A stretch of 15,950 nucleotides of DNA from Phytophthora quininea. Its lineage: Eukaryota > Oomycota > Peronosporomycetes > Peronosporales > Peronosporaceae. Location of the stretch: contig JAAVTG010000790.1 in NCBI GenBank assembly GCA_011947345.1, forward strand, positions 1 to 15,950. The letters run 5' to 3'. Each line of letters starts with the position of its first letter. Within the stretch, counting starts at the first letter, position 1. The translations under genes and the position numbers were made by a program. Shown here piece after piece: positions 1 through 8,203 of this stretch. A model generated the notes under the pieces. It saw nothing but the letters and a program-made list of their open reading frames with translations, was not told the origin of the DNA and searched no databases.

Positions 1-225
1 ATCTGCTGCAGATGCTTCAAAGTGAAAGTCAATTGACACGACGACTCGACCGACCGCTTAACGGCCGCGAAGTCGGGCGTGTGTTGGTACAAAGAGAGCG
101 CGCCGAGACCGAACTCCAGCGCCGAGAAGAGGCGGACCATCACGCGCAGTGAGGGAGGCGCGCGCTTGTCCAGGCGACGTGCAGGTAGCGGCGACGAAGG
201 CGAAGAGCTCGGTGGTGTCGGTCAT
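1..225 (-). CDS. 5' end of an unrecognised protein-coding gene, cut by the left edge
   Basis: The gene reads leftward off the window. The start is taken as the ATG at 225-223 (MTDTTELF...); an ATG at 240-238 in the same frame is the alternative. The frame then changes twice. Near 187-189 a CCT appears to have lost a C, and near 173-174 a CCC appears to have lost a C; after both, a long convincing frame contains MVRLFSALEFGLGALSLY and then DFAAVKRSVESS, running to base 1. The product would be a mostly helical soluble protein. I do not recognise the family. Both breaks fit the single-base homopolymer losses seen across the window, so the gene may be intact in the organism. Confidence 0.5.
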
Positions 226-438
226 TTTCAGCTGTGGCATTTTGGTGGTAAATGAAAATGTACTGATAATTGGTTAGGTAACGATAACTTATGGATGTTT
301 GTTGCCGTTGATGCTGGTGCTGCGAGAAATGGTGTTATCGGAGTATTCGCGGTGTGAATGAGTAGAGAAAGAAGAGCTGTGTTGGTGATGTAGAAGGGAG
401 ATACCGGCAATACCTGGGAAGGATTTATGTTTCGTCGA

Positions 439-465
439 CTGAAAGGGAGCCAACCTCCCTTTCAG
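439..465. repeat. Perfect 11-bp inverted repeat (hairpin)
   Basis: CTGAAAGGGAG at 439-449 is followed by a 5-base loop (CCAAC) and its exact reverse complement at 455-465. It lies about 30 bases beyond the 3' end of the minus-strand tRNA-Arg and about 215 bases upstream of the gene starting at 225. There is no T-run beside it as in a bacterial terminator. Its role is unknown. Confidence 0.8.
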
Positions 466-493
466 GGTAGCAGTGTTGTTTGTCGGCAAAATG

Positions 494-565
494 CGTCCTC
501 GAGGGACTCGAACCCCCAATCCCCGCCTTCGGAGGGCGATGCCTTATCCATTAGGCCACGCGGAC
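494..565 (-). tRNA. tRNA-Arg (anticodon CCG), minus copy
   Basis: Read on the minus strand this folds as a tRNA. The acceptor arm starts GTCCGCG, the D arm is GCCT-AATGGATA-AGGC, and the anticodon loop CTCCGAA has anticodon CCG at 532-530, reading CGG (Arg). The T loop is TTCGAGT. The A-box region TGGCCTAATGG and the B-box GGTTCGAGTCC are intact, and a T4 terminator lies just downstream (491-488). The length is 72 instead of 73: the 5' T-stem has five G but the 3' side is one C short, so the arm cannot pair fully together with a 7-bp acceptor. Acceptor position 5-68 is a G-A mismatch. It is either a real variant or a sequencing loss in the C run. Confidence 0.9.
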
Positions 566-667
566 ACGCTCTCCAGTCATTTCTACAGTCCCCGTCTTCA
601 ACACTCAGAAAGATCGGGTTTGCTTGTGCAACTTGTTGATTTTGAACAAGAACGGTGCTTCCGTGTT

Positions 668-739
668 GTCCGCGTGGCCTAATGGATAAGGCATCGCCCT
701 CCGAAGGCGGGGATTGGGGTTCGAGTCCCCTCGAGGACG
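668..739 (+). tRNA. tRNA-Arg (anticodon CCG), plus copy
   Basis: This is nearly identical to the copy at 494-565 but in the opposite orientation; their 5' ends face each other across about 102 bp. The anticodon CCG is at 701-703. The A and B boxes are intact and a T5 terminator follows at 741-745. It is also 72 nt, but here the 5' side of the T-stem has lost a G (four G against CCCC and T). It therefore differs from its twin by compensating single-base losses on opposite sides of the T loop. The same G5-A68 acceptor mismatch is present. Confidence 0.92.
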
Positions 740-1007
740 CTTTTTCCCCGAGACCGATCTTCTTGGTCTGAAAATATCAACAAGTTCTGGCCCACGAAAA
801 AGGAAGCGAAGTTGTTGTTTGCAAGTTCCTGGTGGCTGCCTGCTATCGATCAGTCTGCTGCAACATCACCTCAACTAACTGCACAGATCGCTTTCATTGC
901 GCAGCTCAAGACAATTTTACAAACTGACAAGCCAAAAAGTTGTTAACGCCTCAAAGCCATATATACCGATTTGCTACAATGCACCGTTACGACTGTCGGG
1001 GTGGGCG

Positions 1008-4000
1008 ATGAACTCACGGGCTCCATCAAAAGAGGCCTTCATTCAACTGCATCAACACCTCGATCGCAGCGAGAACGACAATAATGTTGAAGACATATAT
1101 CCGACTAGCGAGACCCAGCACACTCCTCGCAAGACAGCTGAAACAAATGTGTCGAGATGGCAATGGAAGTTCTGGAAGAAACCCTCGTCTTCTTCTCCTT
1201 CGAAGCAACTGCGGCAAAAGCAGCGCAAAATCCCACCGATGCTAGAACCTTTAGCAACATCCAGATCTCCGCAGAAACATGGCAACGGAGTGGAGGATTT
1301 GGACGACCTGATCAACCAACTAGCCGATCGCAAAGTCAGTGTAATGTGCCCCCAAGCACCCCTGAAGCAAAGTGGATTGGATCGCCGCTACCACCCTTAG
1401 AACGACAGATTCTCCAAAGACCGCGACTGCTTCTTGACGTCAATGGTCTTCCTACAATCTCCACGGAGCAACTAATTCGCCTTCACGAAGTGGAAGAACC
1501 GGAAGTCCCCATAAATGCTTTACAGCTCGCAGTGTTTCCAAAAAGGTGTCTAGACGGAGACGAAATCGCACTGATGCCTTGCCATTCCATGCAGCACAGA
1601 GGGTTTGCACAACTTGCCGGCGAACAGTGGCGTGAACCTCTGCGCGACCGTGACAAGCAGTGGGTGAAAAATGAGCTCAAAGCTTTATTAAATTCCTTAC
1701 AGCAGCGTCAGACGCCGATGTGGGGGATGACTCGAGCTCCCGGCACAAACAACCGAGGCAAATGGGCAAGATACGCTTCAGCAAGTCCTGCGAAGGGCTC
1801 GAAAAGAATATTGCTGAGCACTCGAGGAGCTTTAATCTCGCGCAGCTACTGCGTTGTCTCAATCTTTGGCGAAGGAATCCACGGGAGGTTATACGGCGCC
1901 GGGCTGACCGGTAAACCCACAGAGCGCTGTTTACATGTAGAAGCTTACGAACCATCTTCAAGTCGGACGTTTTGTCTGCGTGTGACGCTGCAAGACATTG
2001 AAGAGGTTTTCCGTGTTGGAGACAATGATCCTGACCGAGAAGCGCTGTTAGCACCAGGTAAGAAGCAGGAAATGCTGCGTCAACTTGTCGAGCTGCTCTT
2101 CTTTGAATACCCCGATGATCCGAGCGAAGAAAGCAACATTCGACTTGCTGGTCTTCCGATATTGCGGTTATCTGCTGACGTTCAACTGAACGAAGCAGCT
2201 ATACGAAGGCTGGAGCGAGAAGAACAACTACGTCAAGAGGAAGCTCGACGGCTCGAAGATCTAGCAGCATTATTGGCCAAGCCTCGTCGAGCTCGGCACC
2301 GAGTTCTCTGTCAGCAAATGAAACTTCGTGGCCGAAGTTTCTTCGTATCGGTGCACCATTTTCCGGCGCAAGCAAGAAACCTCGTCATTACAGCGTACAA
2401 TCCAAGTTCGTCGATAACATTTCGTTTGACGGTCGGGTTACTGGAGGCCGCTCTCTTGTCAAGCTCTATCCTCTTCCACGAGGAGGATTTAGTTCGGAGC
2501 AAACGTTGACCGTTGCAAGAGGACTGCTACGACAACTTCGGATCCTTGGACGTGAAGATAGCAGAACAAACGCTCGGATGACGCTTGCAATTGATGGCGG
2601 TCGAAAGGGTCCGGGAATGACTGCACTTCCTGCACTGGTACCGATGTTAATTGATGAACAGAGACGCGAAAATCTGGTCAAAAAGATGCAGCGAGATGGC
2701 CAACATTCGTTGCAAATTGAGTCGGCGATCACACAGCGACAGCTTCACGATGATGCAGAAGTTGAACGTGTCGAAGTCAGACAGAAGATCGTCGCTATCG
2801 AGGCAAAGCACGCTGAATTGCTGGAGAAAGACCAAGCATTAAAAACAAGGATCGAAGAGATCGACGCTCTCGGAGGAGGTGGCGGAACTGGTATCGATAT
2901 GAAGCGTTTGCACGAGGAGCGTCGAACCCACAAAACTGCACGGCAGGCTTTGAAGACAGAGATGAAGCCTGCTACGCAACAGCTTGCGGAATTGAAAAAG
3001 CAACTGCAATCGATCAGCGAGAAGGAAAAGGCTGCGGTCGAACGTGTCCAGCGTCGCGCTGACAGAGCTCGCAAGCGAATCCGTGAAGAAGTTCATCGAA
3101 AGGTGACGGATGCGACTACGCAGGTTGTGCAGCTGAAGAGGCAGTATCCAGTGGGGCAACGGACTTACTTGTCGAGGGTGCATATGCAGCCCAGTAAAAA
3201 CCTTGTGGCTTCTGGATGCTGCCGAATTTCAGGAAAGCGAGTGCGATACTCTCTGTATTCCGTGGAGTCTGAAGCTGCAGACATCGACGAAGTCCATACG
3301 GACGCGAACTTGTTCAAGTTGGAATTATACGACAGCTCTACATGCACATGGTCCGACACGTTGGTTGTCTCGAAGCTCGAGCTGCTGGCATTGACAAAGC
3401 AACACCACGATCAACAGCTTTTGGTGCCAGAACTAGCACCGATGTCCTCAGATGTGATCAAACGACTCGATGAAGTGCAGAAATCCATAGCAGAAACCCG
3501 CCACGCGTTGCTATCACTGTCGAGCAAGCCATCCGCCAAAAAGAACTCTTCAAACAAAGACAAGCTCGCAGAGCTAAAAGCCGCCATGACTGCTGCCAGC
3601 AGCGAGCTTTACAGTTTGTACCACAACGCACCTTGGCCACTCTTGGCGAAATCTCTTGTGAACGGATAACAATCAGTTCGCCTTCAGACGCTGCAGCATT
3701 CCCGATCAGCTTGGATCGCTGCATTTTCCAATCCGTCTCCCCATCCTTTGCGTCAAGATGGAGGACGACGATGCCGGCAGCGAAGATGACGAGGATTCGA
3801 ACTTGATCCAGTGCCAAGTCCGCGTTGAGGTATTACCTCTAGCAGAAGCAGTAGTGTTCAACGTATCGGATCCGCTCACAGAGACTCGCTGGCGTTTAGA
3901 ATACCCAGAGAGTCGAGAACTATTCCGCGAGTTTACCATCGAGACGTTTGTCGAGATGCAGATGCACCTCGAAGCCATCGTCATGACATTGCTGCTGCAG

Positions 4001-4045
4001 TCAAACGCTACAACTGGACAATTGGAACTACGCTTTGAGGAGTGA
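1008..4045 (+). CDS. Large coiled-coil protein with about four beta-rich repeats, unknown function
   Basis: I infer three exons: 1008-1334, 1409-3617 and 3688-4045. The introns are 74 bp (GTCAGT...ACAG, phase 0) and 70 bp (GTACCA...TTCAG with a TAAC branch-like site). Inside the second exon the frame changes once, between about 2440 and 2505; one missing base, for example a T near 2457, accounts for it, and the total then comes to 965 whole codons. The start at 1008 is the first ATG in frame; the frame is open further upstream. The product is about 964 residues. It has a basic Ser/Pro-rich N-terminus, a charged helix near residue 375-400, a long Glu/Lys/Arg coiled coil (about 2640-3130), and repeated blocks ending in a pattern like Y-x-PSSS-x-TF-x-L-x-V (about 1840-2015, 2305-2450, 3165-3395, 3790-4040). 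The last block follows an acidic linker (MEDDDAGSEDDED). I do not recognise the family; a C2-like fold is possible but unproven. Confidence 0.7.
1335..1408 (+). other. Inferred 74-bp intron in the large repeat protein gene
   Basis: The donor is GTCAGT after ...CGCAAA and the acceptor is GACAG. It joins the frame that ends at 1400 to the long frame that starts upstream of it, in phase 0, giving ...LADRK then ILQRPRLLLDV. The length matches the other introns in this window. Confidence 0.6.
3618..3687 (+). other. Inferred 70-bp intron in the large repeat protein gene
   Basis: The donor is GTACCA and the acceptor CTTCAG, with GGATAAC about 20 bp before the acceptor as a candidate branch site. 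It removes the in-frame stop at 3667-3669 and leads into the open frame that contains MEDDDAGSEDDED and the last repeat block. Confidence 0.55.
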
Positions 4046-4135
4046 CCACGAGTACTGAATCCCAACATGAAATAGCTTCGTGTTCTGTCAACAGGTAGAG
4101 AATATCCCACACAGGACCCACCCGTTGCAGCCTCT

Positions 4136-4566
4136 CTAGCTGAAGGAGCTGGGGTCCTTGGAGTTGCCCGTCAGGCGACGGAACTTCTGCGCAATCTCGT
4201 CGAACTCGGTGGACAGGTCGTCCAGGCAGTTGGCCAGCGCCTCCACGGGCGACGACGCGTCATTGGTCTGCACGCGCACCGTAATGTCGTGGATGAGCGG
4301 GTGCGGGTGGCGGTAGCCGCTAAACGTCACGTTCGGGTCGCGCAGTAGCTGCCTACAACAATACATAATTTAGTCAACAGATTATATCGTAAGCTACGTA
4401 CTATTGCAGCCGTTGACACGCACATGCGGATGAGGTTGCCCATGGTGTGATCCTCGCGCAGGATGGTGAACTTGCCGGCGTTGGAGATCTTGGTATCCTT
4501 CTCGTACGTGACCTTCTGCGCGCCCTCGGGCAGCAGGTACGAGTCGCTGCGGTTCGGCGCGTTCAT
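4136..4566 (-). CDS. RPB11: DNA-directed RNA polymerase II subunit RPB11
   Basis: This is the small subunit that pairs with RPB3 in the RNA polymerase II assembly core, in the nucleus. There are two exons on the minus strand: 4566-4424 and 4352-4136, split by a 71-bp intron (GTGCGT...TTGTAG). Together they make 360 nt, that is 119 residues plus TAG, close to the 117 of human POLR2J. The start MNAPNRSDSYLLPEG matches the RPB11 N-terminus (MNAP...FLL.EG) rather than the Pol I/III paralogue AC19. Other family hallmarks are FTILREDHTMGNLIR just before the intron, then QLLRDPNVTFSGYRHPHPL and ITVRVQT after it. It is one of the few genes here with no apparent frame break. It is divergent from the Angel-like gene, with 110 bp between the start codons, so the two may share a promoter region. 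Confidence 0.95.
4353..4423 (-). other. RPB11 intron, 71 bp
   Basis: The donor GTGCGT and acceptor TTGTAG interrupt an ATG (Met) codon; splicing joins ...NLIRM to QLLRDP exactly as in the family alignment. Confidence 0.9.
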
Positions 4567-4676
4567 GCTTGAGCAGTCCACGGCAAGAATGCGACTGATA
4601 GGGCCCACGCTACAGACTATATGGTGTACGTTTGATGTAAGGTCATTGAACTGACAATCACTCCGTTCCGCACTCG

Positions 4677-6276
4677 ATGGAGGACACGGCCCGGCCGACT
4701 GCGCGGTCCCGACCGGACGGCGGAGCGCCACGCGAGGACAAGAAGCGGAAGCGCACGCCTCGACGCAAGGTACGGCAGCCGCCGCGCCACTGGAACCTGT
4801 ACGCGCCGCCTCAGAGCGCCGACAATGTTCACACCGCAGCCGCCACCTTCCGCGTCATGTCCTTCAACGTGCTGGCAGGTACAAAACAATTCTTTATATT
4901 TGATGACATTAGACTGATTCAGTTTTTTTCTTTAGACTATTTGGTGATCAAGGACCGAGAAGATGAGCCCAAGAAGCGCCACCAGAAGTTCGAGTACGTT
5001 GAAGCTGTTGGCTGTGGTTGATGAAGAGGCCAATGCTGACTGCTGTGGGGATAGCTGGGAGCACCGAAAGAGCCGCTTGATGCGCGAGATCCTGCACTGG
5101 AGCCCCACATTGTGTGTCTGCAGGAGGTGGACCACTTTGAGGACTTTTTCGAGCCCAAGATGAGGAAGGCAGGCTTCATAGGCGTCTACAAACGGAGGTG
5201 CGGAAAGAGAAGACCGGCAGCTTTATATTAAAGCCTGACGTTGTGCCTGGCTGCTGCTATTAGAACGGGGACGTGGCAAAGGATGGCTGCGCCATCTTCG
5301 TCAACAAGAACATGTTCCGCATCGTGTCGTCGCACCCTCTCGAGTATTTCGAAGAGGAGCATCCGGTGCTAAACCGCCACAATATCGCTCTAGCCGCAGT
5401 CGTGGAGAGGAAGGCGGAGAATGGCTTCCAGCCGACTCGATTCGTCATTGCGACCACCCACTTGCTGTTTAATCCAGGGGTGTGTACTGCAGATTTTATT
5501 TGCCAAGTGAAGTTTTTCTAATGGTTTCTGTATGTTTTTGCTAGCGTGGTGAGATCAAACTGGCCCAATTGAACAAGCTATTGTCATTTTTGAAGCACCT
5601 GCGAGAGCTGCAGACCCCCACCTGCCAGTTCTCCTCAGCGGCGATTTCAATCTGACGCCCACTAGTGCGCTTTACCACTACCTCTCGACGGGTGAATTGG
5701 ATGCGTCGGGTTTATCGCGTCACATGCTGTCTGGGCAAAACATGACGAACGCACAAAGAGTACGCTGCTATTGTGGGCGGCTTTAGACGACGCCAATGTG
5801 TGGCTGACGGCGATGTCTGTGCTTATACAGAAAGCAGCGCAGCGGAATGAGAACGATCGCCATCGGCATCTCGGAAACGGAACTACCGTAGGAAATTTAA
5901 TGGTCGACATGCCCCACGGCACTTCGACACGTTTCAGCCTGGAGAAGAGTATTCGCACGAGTTTGACTTTGCCAGTGCGTACGCGCAGTCGCCGGATGAT
6001 GGGAGCACGGGCGAGCCGAAGTTCACAGTGTTCCATACCTCCACCAAGTCCGCGGTTGACTACATGTGGTTTACTCGGAGTTCGATACACTGCCACGGCG
6101 TCGTGGAGATGACCCCTGCTGGGCTCTTGTTTGCGAACGGCGCCGAACTGCCCACAATGGAGCATTCAAGCGACCACATGTCGCTTGTAGCTGAATTTTC
6201 GCCCGAACAGTGCATTCACCGTGATACCTGTCGGGCTTATTATAAAAGGGATAAAGTGTTTGCATTTCTGACTTGA
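4677..6276 (+). CDS. CCR4/Angel-type endonuclease-exonuclease-phosphatase protein (frame broken four times)
   Basis: The fold family is EEP, metal-dependent nucleases that include CCR4 and Nocturnin deadenylases and Angel proteins. Six exons are inferred: 4677-4878, 4936-4993, 5055-5197, 5264-5479, 5545-5759 and 5831-6276, with introns of 57, 61, 66, 65 and 71 bp. Family motifs appear in order: RVMSFNVLA-DYLV, the metal-binding Glu in VCLQEVDHFEDFF, KDGCAIF, IATTHLLFNP, LLSGDFNLTPTSALYHYL, and a final SSDHMSLVAEF. A basic N-terminus (DKKRKRTPRRK) could be a nuclear signal. Single bases are missing near 5094 (GG to G), 5267-5270 (G run), 5615-5619 (C run) and 5912-5915 (C run). Exon bases plus these four make 428 whole codons, and every catalytic motif is kept, so true decay is unlikely. 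Likely role: mRNA deadenylation or RNA 3'-end processing. The substrate cannot be told from sequence. Confidence 0.85.
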
Positions 6277-6306
6277 AAATAATACGCAACAACACCGCAA
6301 TCATCA

Positions 6307-7210
6307 TTAGAAAACAATATGTTTATCATCAGGCTGGTGTAGTGTAATACCCAGCCACGCCAAGCTAACGGCAGCGCTGCCAAGCTGCTGGCCTCGTGCA
6401 CAATGAGTTCTAGATTCACTCCAATAACGCCAAACATGTTGACACCCACGACAGCTGTGTAATGATAACGACAATCGTGTTGACTGGAGCGCCAGCCAAC
6501 AAAGCACAACTGGACCCCAAACCGAGCCCCAGCAGAGAGTAGATCACTTGTCAATTTACCAAATAGACTTCAACCAACTTCCTGAGAGCTCCCCATCGTG
6601 TCTTCAATTACCTGCATACTCCAGCTGGGCAAAACACGATCGGCCAACAACGAACTAATTTACTAAAGTGGGAAAGAAGCAGGCAGAACCATTCCCACTT
6701 AGATAAGACAATTGTTCTTGTTCCGTTTGGTTGGCAACGGTTTTTGTAAACATCATCATCAATCGCGTGCACAAAAATTTCAATAAACCTCGCATTGTTG
6801 CCAAGCGAAAGACCACAGTACCGAGCAAACTGTGATGGCAGTTGTGACAGTGCTAAAAGAACACGAGTCGTACCCTACGTGTCTGCATTCCGACTTTACG
6901 TAACAGTGAATGGTATCACAATCACTTGACGATCTTCCGGTCCAGTAGCTTCATCGTAGCATAACCACCGCAATCCCTTTGTGGAGTATGTATCCCAGAC
7001 GACGAAGCCGACGACGACGACGCTGTCGCCGCCTGCTCGACACCAGTGCCGACACCAGCACCAGCACCGCGTCAACAACAGCAGCTACATCATCTACGAC
7101 CGTCAACACGGGATCTACATAATCAGCGCCGCGTCATCGCGCCGTCTTCATAATCTTCGCCAACGGGTGGCGGAAGACCTCGGGCGCTGCCACAGGGCCA
7201 GCCCGAGGGA
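6307..7210 (-). CDS. Probable multi-exon membrane protein gene, exons and frames unresolved
   Basis: On the minus strand there are several protein-like stretches in changing frames. Near 7080-6900 one reads GFVVWDTYSTKGLRWLCYDEA, followed by a plausible GTAAAG donor near 6901 and a TTTTAG acceptor. A hydrophobic stretch TAITVCSVLWSFAW follows, then a polar loop with an N-Q-T sequon (TVANQTEQEQLSYLSGNGSA). After another candidate intron (GTAATT...ACAAG, about 6611-6547) come hydrophobic segments LGLGSSCALLAGAPVNTIVV, MFGVIGVNLELIVHE and SLAALPLAWLGITL, ending in KHIVF and TAA at 6309-6307. In the last part the frame steps all go in the single-base-deletion direction. The family is not recognised, the 5' end is not located, and a chance pattern cannot be excluded. 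The gene would be convergent with the Angel-like gene. Confidence 0.4.
6666..6700. repeat. 9-bp inverted repeat AAGTGGGAA / TTCCCACTT
   Basis: The arms at 6666-6674 and 6692-6700 are exact reverse complements separated by 17 bases. The extended arms read CTAA(A)GTGGGAA and TTCCCACTTAG. The same CTAAGTGGGAA word, preceded by the same AACTAATTTACT, recurs at 13750-13776. This could be a tiny MITE-like remnant or simply a shared dispersed repeat; no target duplication is clear. Confidence 0.5.
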
Positions 7211-7682
7211 GTACTGGTAGACTAACATCTAAACAACTCACATCGCAATTTGCATTAGCGCGCAAACGTCATCCCTTCGTGTTGTCGACAGCATGTCTGG
7301 ATCCTACACTTTTACAGCTTATCTTTAGCAACTAATCCTTAACAGCTGGTATATCGAACTTATGCTGAATAAAATCACCATAGCTGCAACTTGCAACGGA
7401 CTGAGCATGAGCTCGATTCTCTTTTAAAACACGTCGTCAACTAGAGTACATGCACTACGTAAAAGCCGTTGAGGACCTGCTACCCTCGCAATCGACTTAT
7501 GTTCTGTAATATCGTCGTGTAGACGAATGAATTCAGCAAAATCTCCGGATGGGAAGTTCATGGGTTATACGAAATGAGAGTACAGATCCAGTCATGCTTC
7601 ATAAAACAATTCGAAAAGCAATGCAATGTGCACGGCATATGAAACTCATCGGATGGGTCGACTACATCACTTGACTTCGCCA
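7211..7682. other. Intergenic stretch upstream of the RxLR gene
   Basis: I see no convincing coding frame, RNA gene or repeat here. The sequence is AT-richer than the genes on either side. It presumably holds upstream regulatory sequence for the effector gene. Confidence 0.5.
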
Positions 7683-7699
7683 GCCTCACTTTTCAATTG
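7683..7699 (+). promoter_or_regulatory. Oomycete initiator plus flanking promoter element (INR-FPR-like)
   Basis: GCCTCACTTTTCAATTG closely follows the known oomycete core promoter consensus GCTCATTYBNCAWTTT, with a C in place of T in the CATT core and a few edge differences. It lies about 46-62 bp upstream of the ATG at 7745, a normal spacing for short oomycete 5' UTRs. It supports 7745 as the start and suggests the effector gene has a working core promoter. Confidence 0.6.
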
Positions 7700-7744
7700 G
7701 CTTTTGCCCACCCAAGCTCGTCAGTCACCTCTCCCAGCTTCACC

Positions 7745-8203
7745 ATGCGCGTCAGTTCCATCCTACTCGTGGCCGCCGTCGCTCTCCTCGCCACTTGCAA
7801 CGTCGCGTCGGCTTCGGACAACACTAAGCTCTCCACGGTGACCCAGGCTGAGGCTGTGGAAACCGTCGATGCTGTCCCCGCCAAGAGGTTCCTGCGCAGC
7901 AAGCAGTATATTGAGGACGACAGCGACCTGGATGACGACGACGACCAGGATGACGATGACGACCAGGATGAAGACGACCAGGACGAGGAGCGCTGGGCCG
8001 GTATTAGTAAAAACCTATTGCCTAAGGATTCGCAACTTCGCCAGAGTCTGAAGATAAACAAAGAATCTGCTGACGTGTGGAAGGGATGGCTAAAGGCAGG
8101 CAAGAAGCCGAGTGAAATTCAAGGCAACGATGCGGTCAAGAAGATCTACTCGAAGCTCTTCTTCAAGAAGTACCCCAACGGCTTCGTGCCTCCTAAACCT
8201 TAG
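7745..8203 (+). CDS. Secreted RxLR-dEER effector, single exon, intact
   Basis: The protein has 152 residues. Residues 1-23 are a clear signal peptide (MRVSSILLVAAVALLATCNVASA). RFLR is at 48-51 and the dEER motif (DEER) at 80-83, giving the standard host-targeting N-terminus of Phytophthora effectors. Between them is an unusually acidic tract of Asp-rich units (DDDDDQ twice, then DEDDQ), encoded by a short tandem repeat at about 7931-7985. The C-terminal effector domain of about 69 residues contains a W-motif-like helix (ADVWKGWLKAGKKPSEI) and a Lys/aromatic-rich tail ending VPPKP. By family the protein is secreted and acts in plant cells; the specific host target cannot be read from sequence. 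I chose ATG 7745 because the signal peptide starts there; the frame is open 48 bp further upstream but without a fitting start. A young Copia element lies about 590 bp downstream. Confidence 0.95.
   Translation: MRVSSILLVAAVALLATCNVASASDNTKLSTVTQAEAVETVDAVPAKRFLRSKQYIEDDSDLDDDDDQDDDDDQDEDDQDEERWAGISKNLLPKDSQLRQSLKINKESADVWKGWLKAGKKPSEIQGNDAVKKIYSKLFFKKYPNGFVPPKP
7931..7985 (+). repeat. Short tandem repeat coding the Asp-rich tract of the RxLR effector
   Basis: Units of GAT/GAC codons closed by CAG (about 18 bp, the last unit shorter) are repeated in frame. Such a tract can expand or contract by replication slippage without shifting the frame and would change the charge between the RxLR and dEER motifs. 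Confidence 0.75.

Noticed and set aside
2745..3183. Minus-strand open frames opposite the coiled-coil region, with Ser/Phe/Leu-rich products
   Set aside because: These are typical shadows of Glu/Lys-rich codons on the coding strand; there are no domains and the plus frame explains the region.
3458..4110. Minus-strand frames of 119 and 134 codons
   Set aside because: They overlap the last repeat block and intron of the plus-strand gene, and their products show no recognisable features.
4136..4566. Assigning the minus-strand polymerase subunit to the Pol I/III paralogue AC19 (RPAC2)
   Set aside because: The MNAP...LLPEG start and the 119-residue length match RPB11; AC19 lacks this N-terminus.
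5662..6165. 167-codon minus-strand frame
   Set aside because: It is opposite the conserved SGDFNLTP and later exons of the EEP gene, whose motifs fix the plus strand as coding.
4677..6276. Calling the EEP gene a pseudogene
   Set aside because: All breaks are one-base homopolymer losses, all catalytic motifs remain, and the same error type affects unrelated features nearby.
7693..8103. 136-codon minus-strand frame with long Ser runs
   Set aside because: It is the antisense of the Asp-rich repeat in the RxLR gene, a low-complexity artefact.
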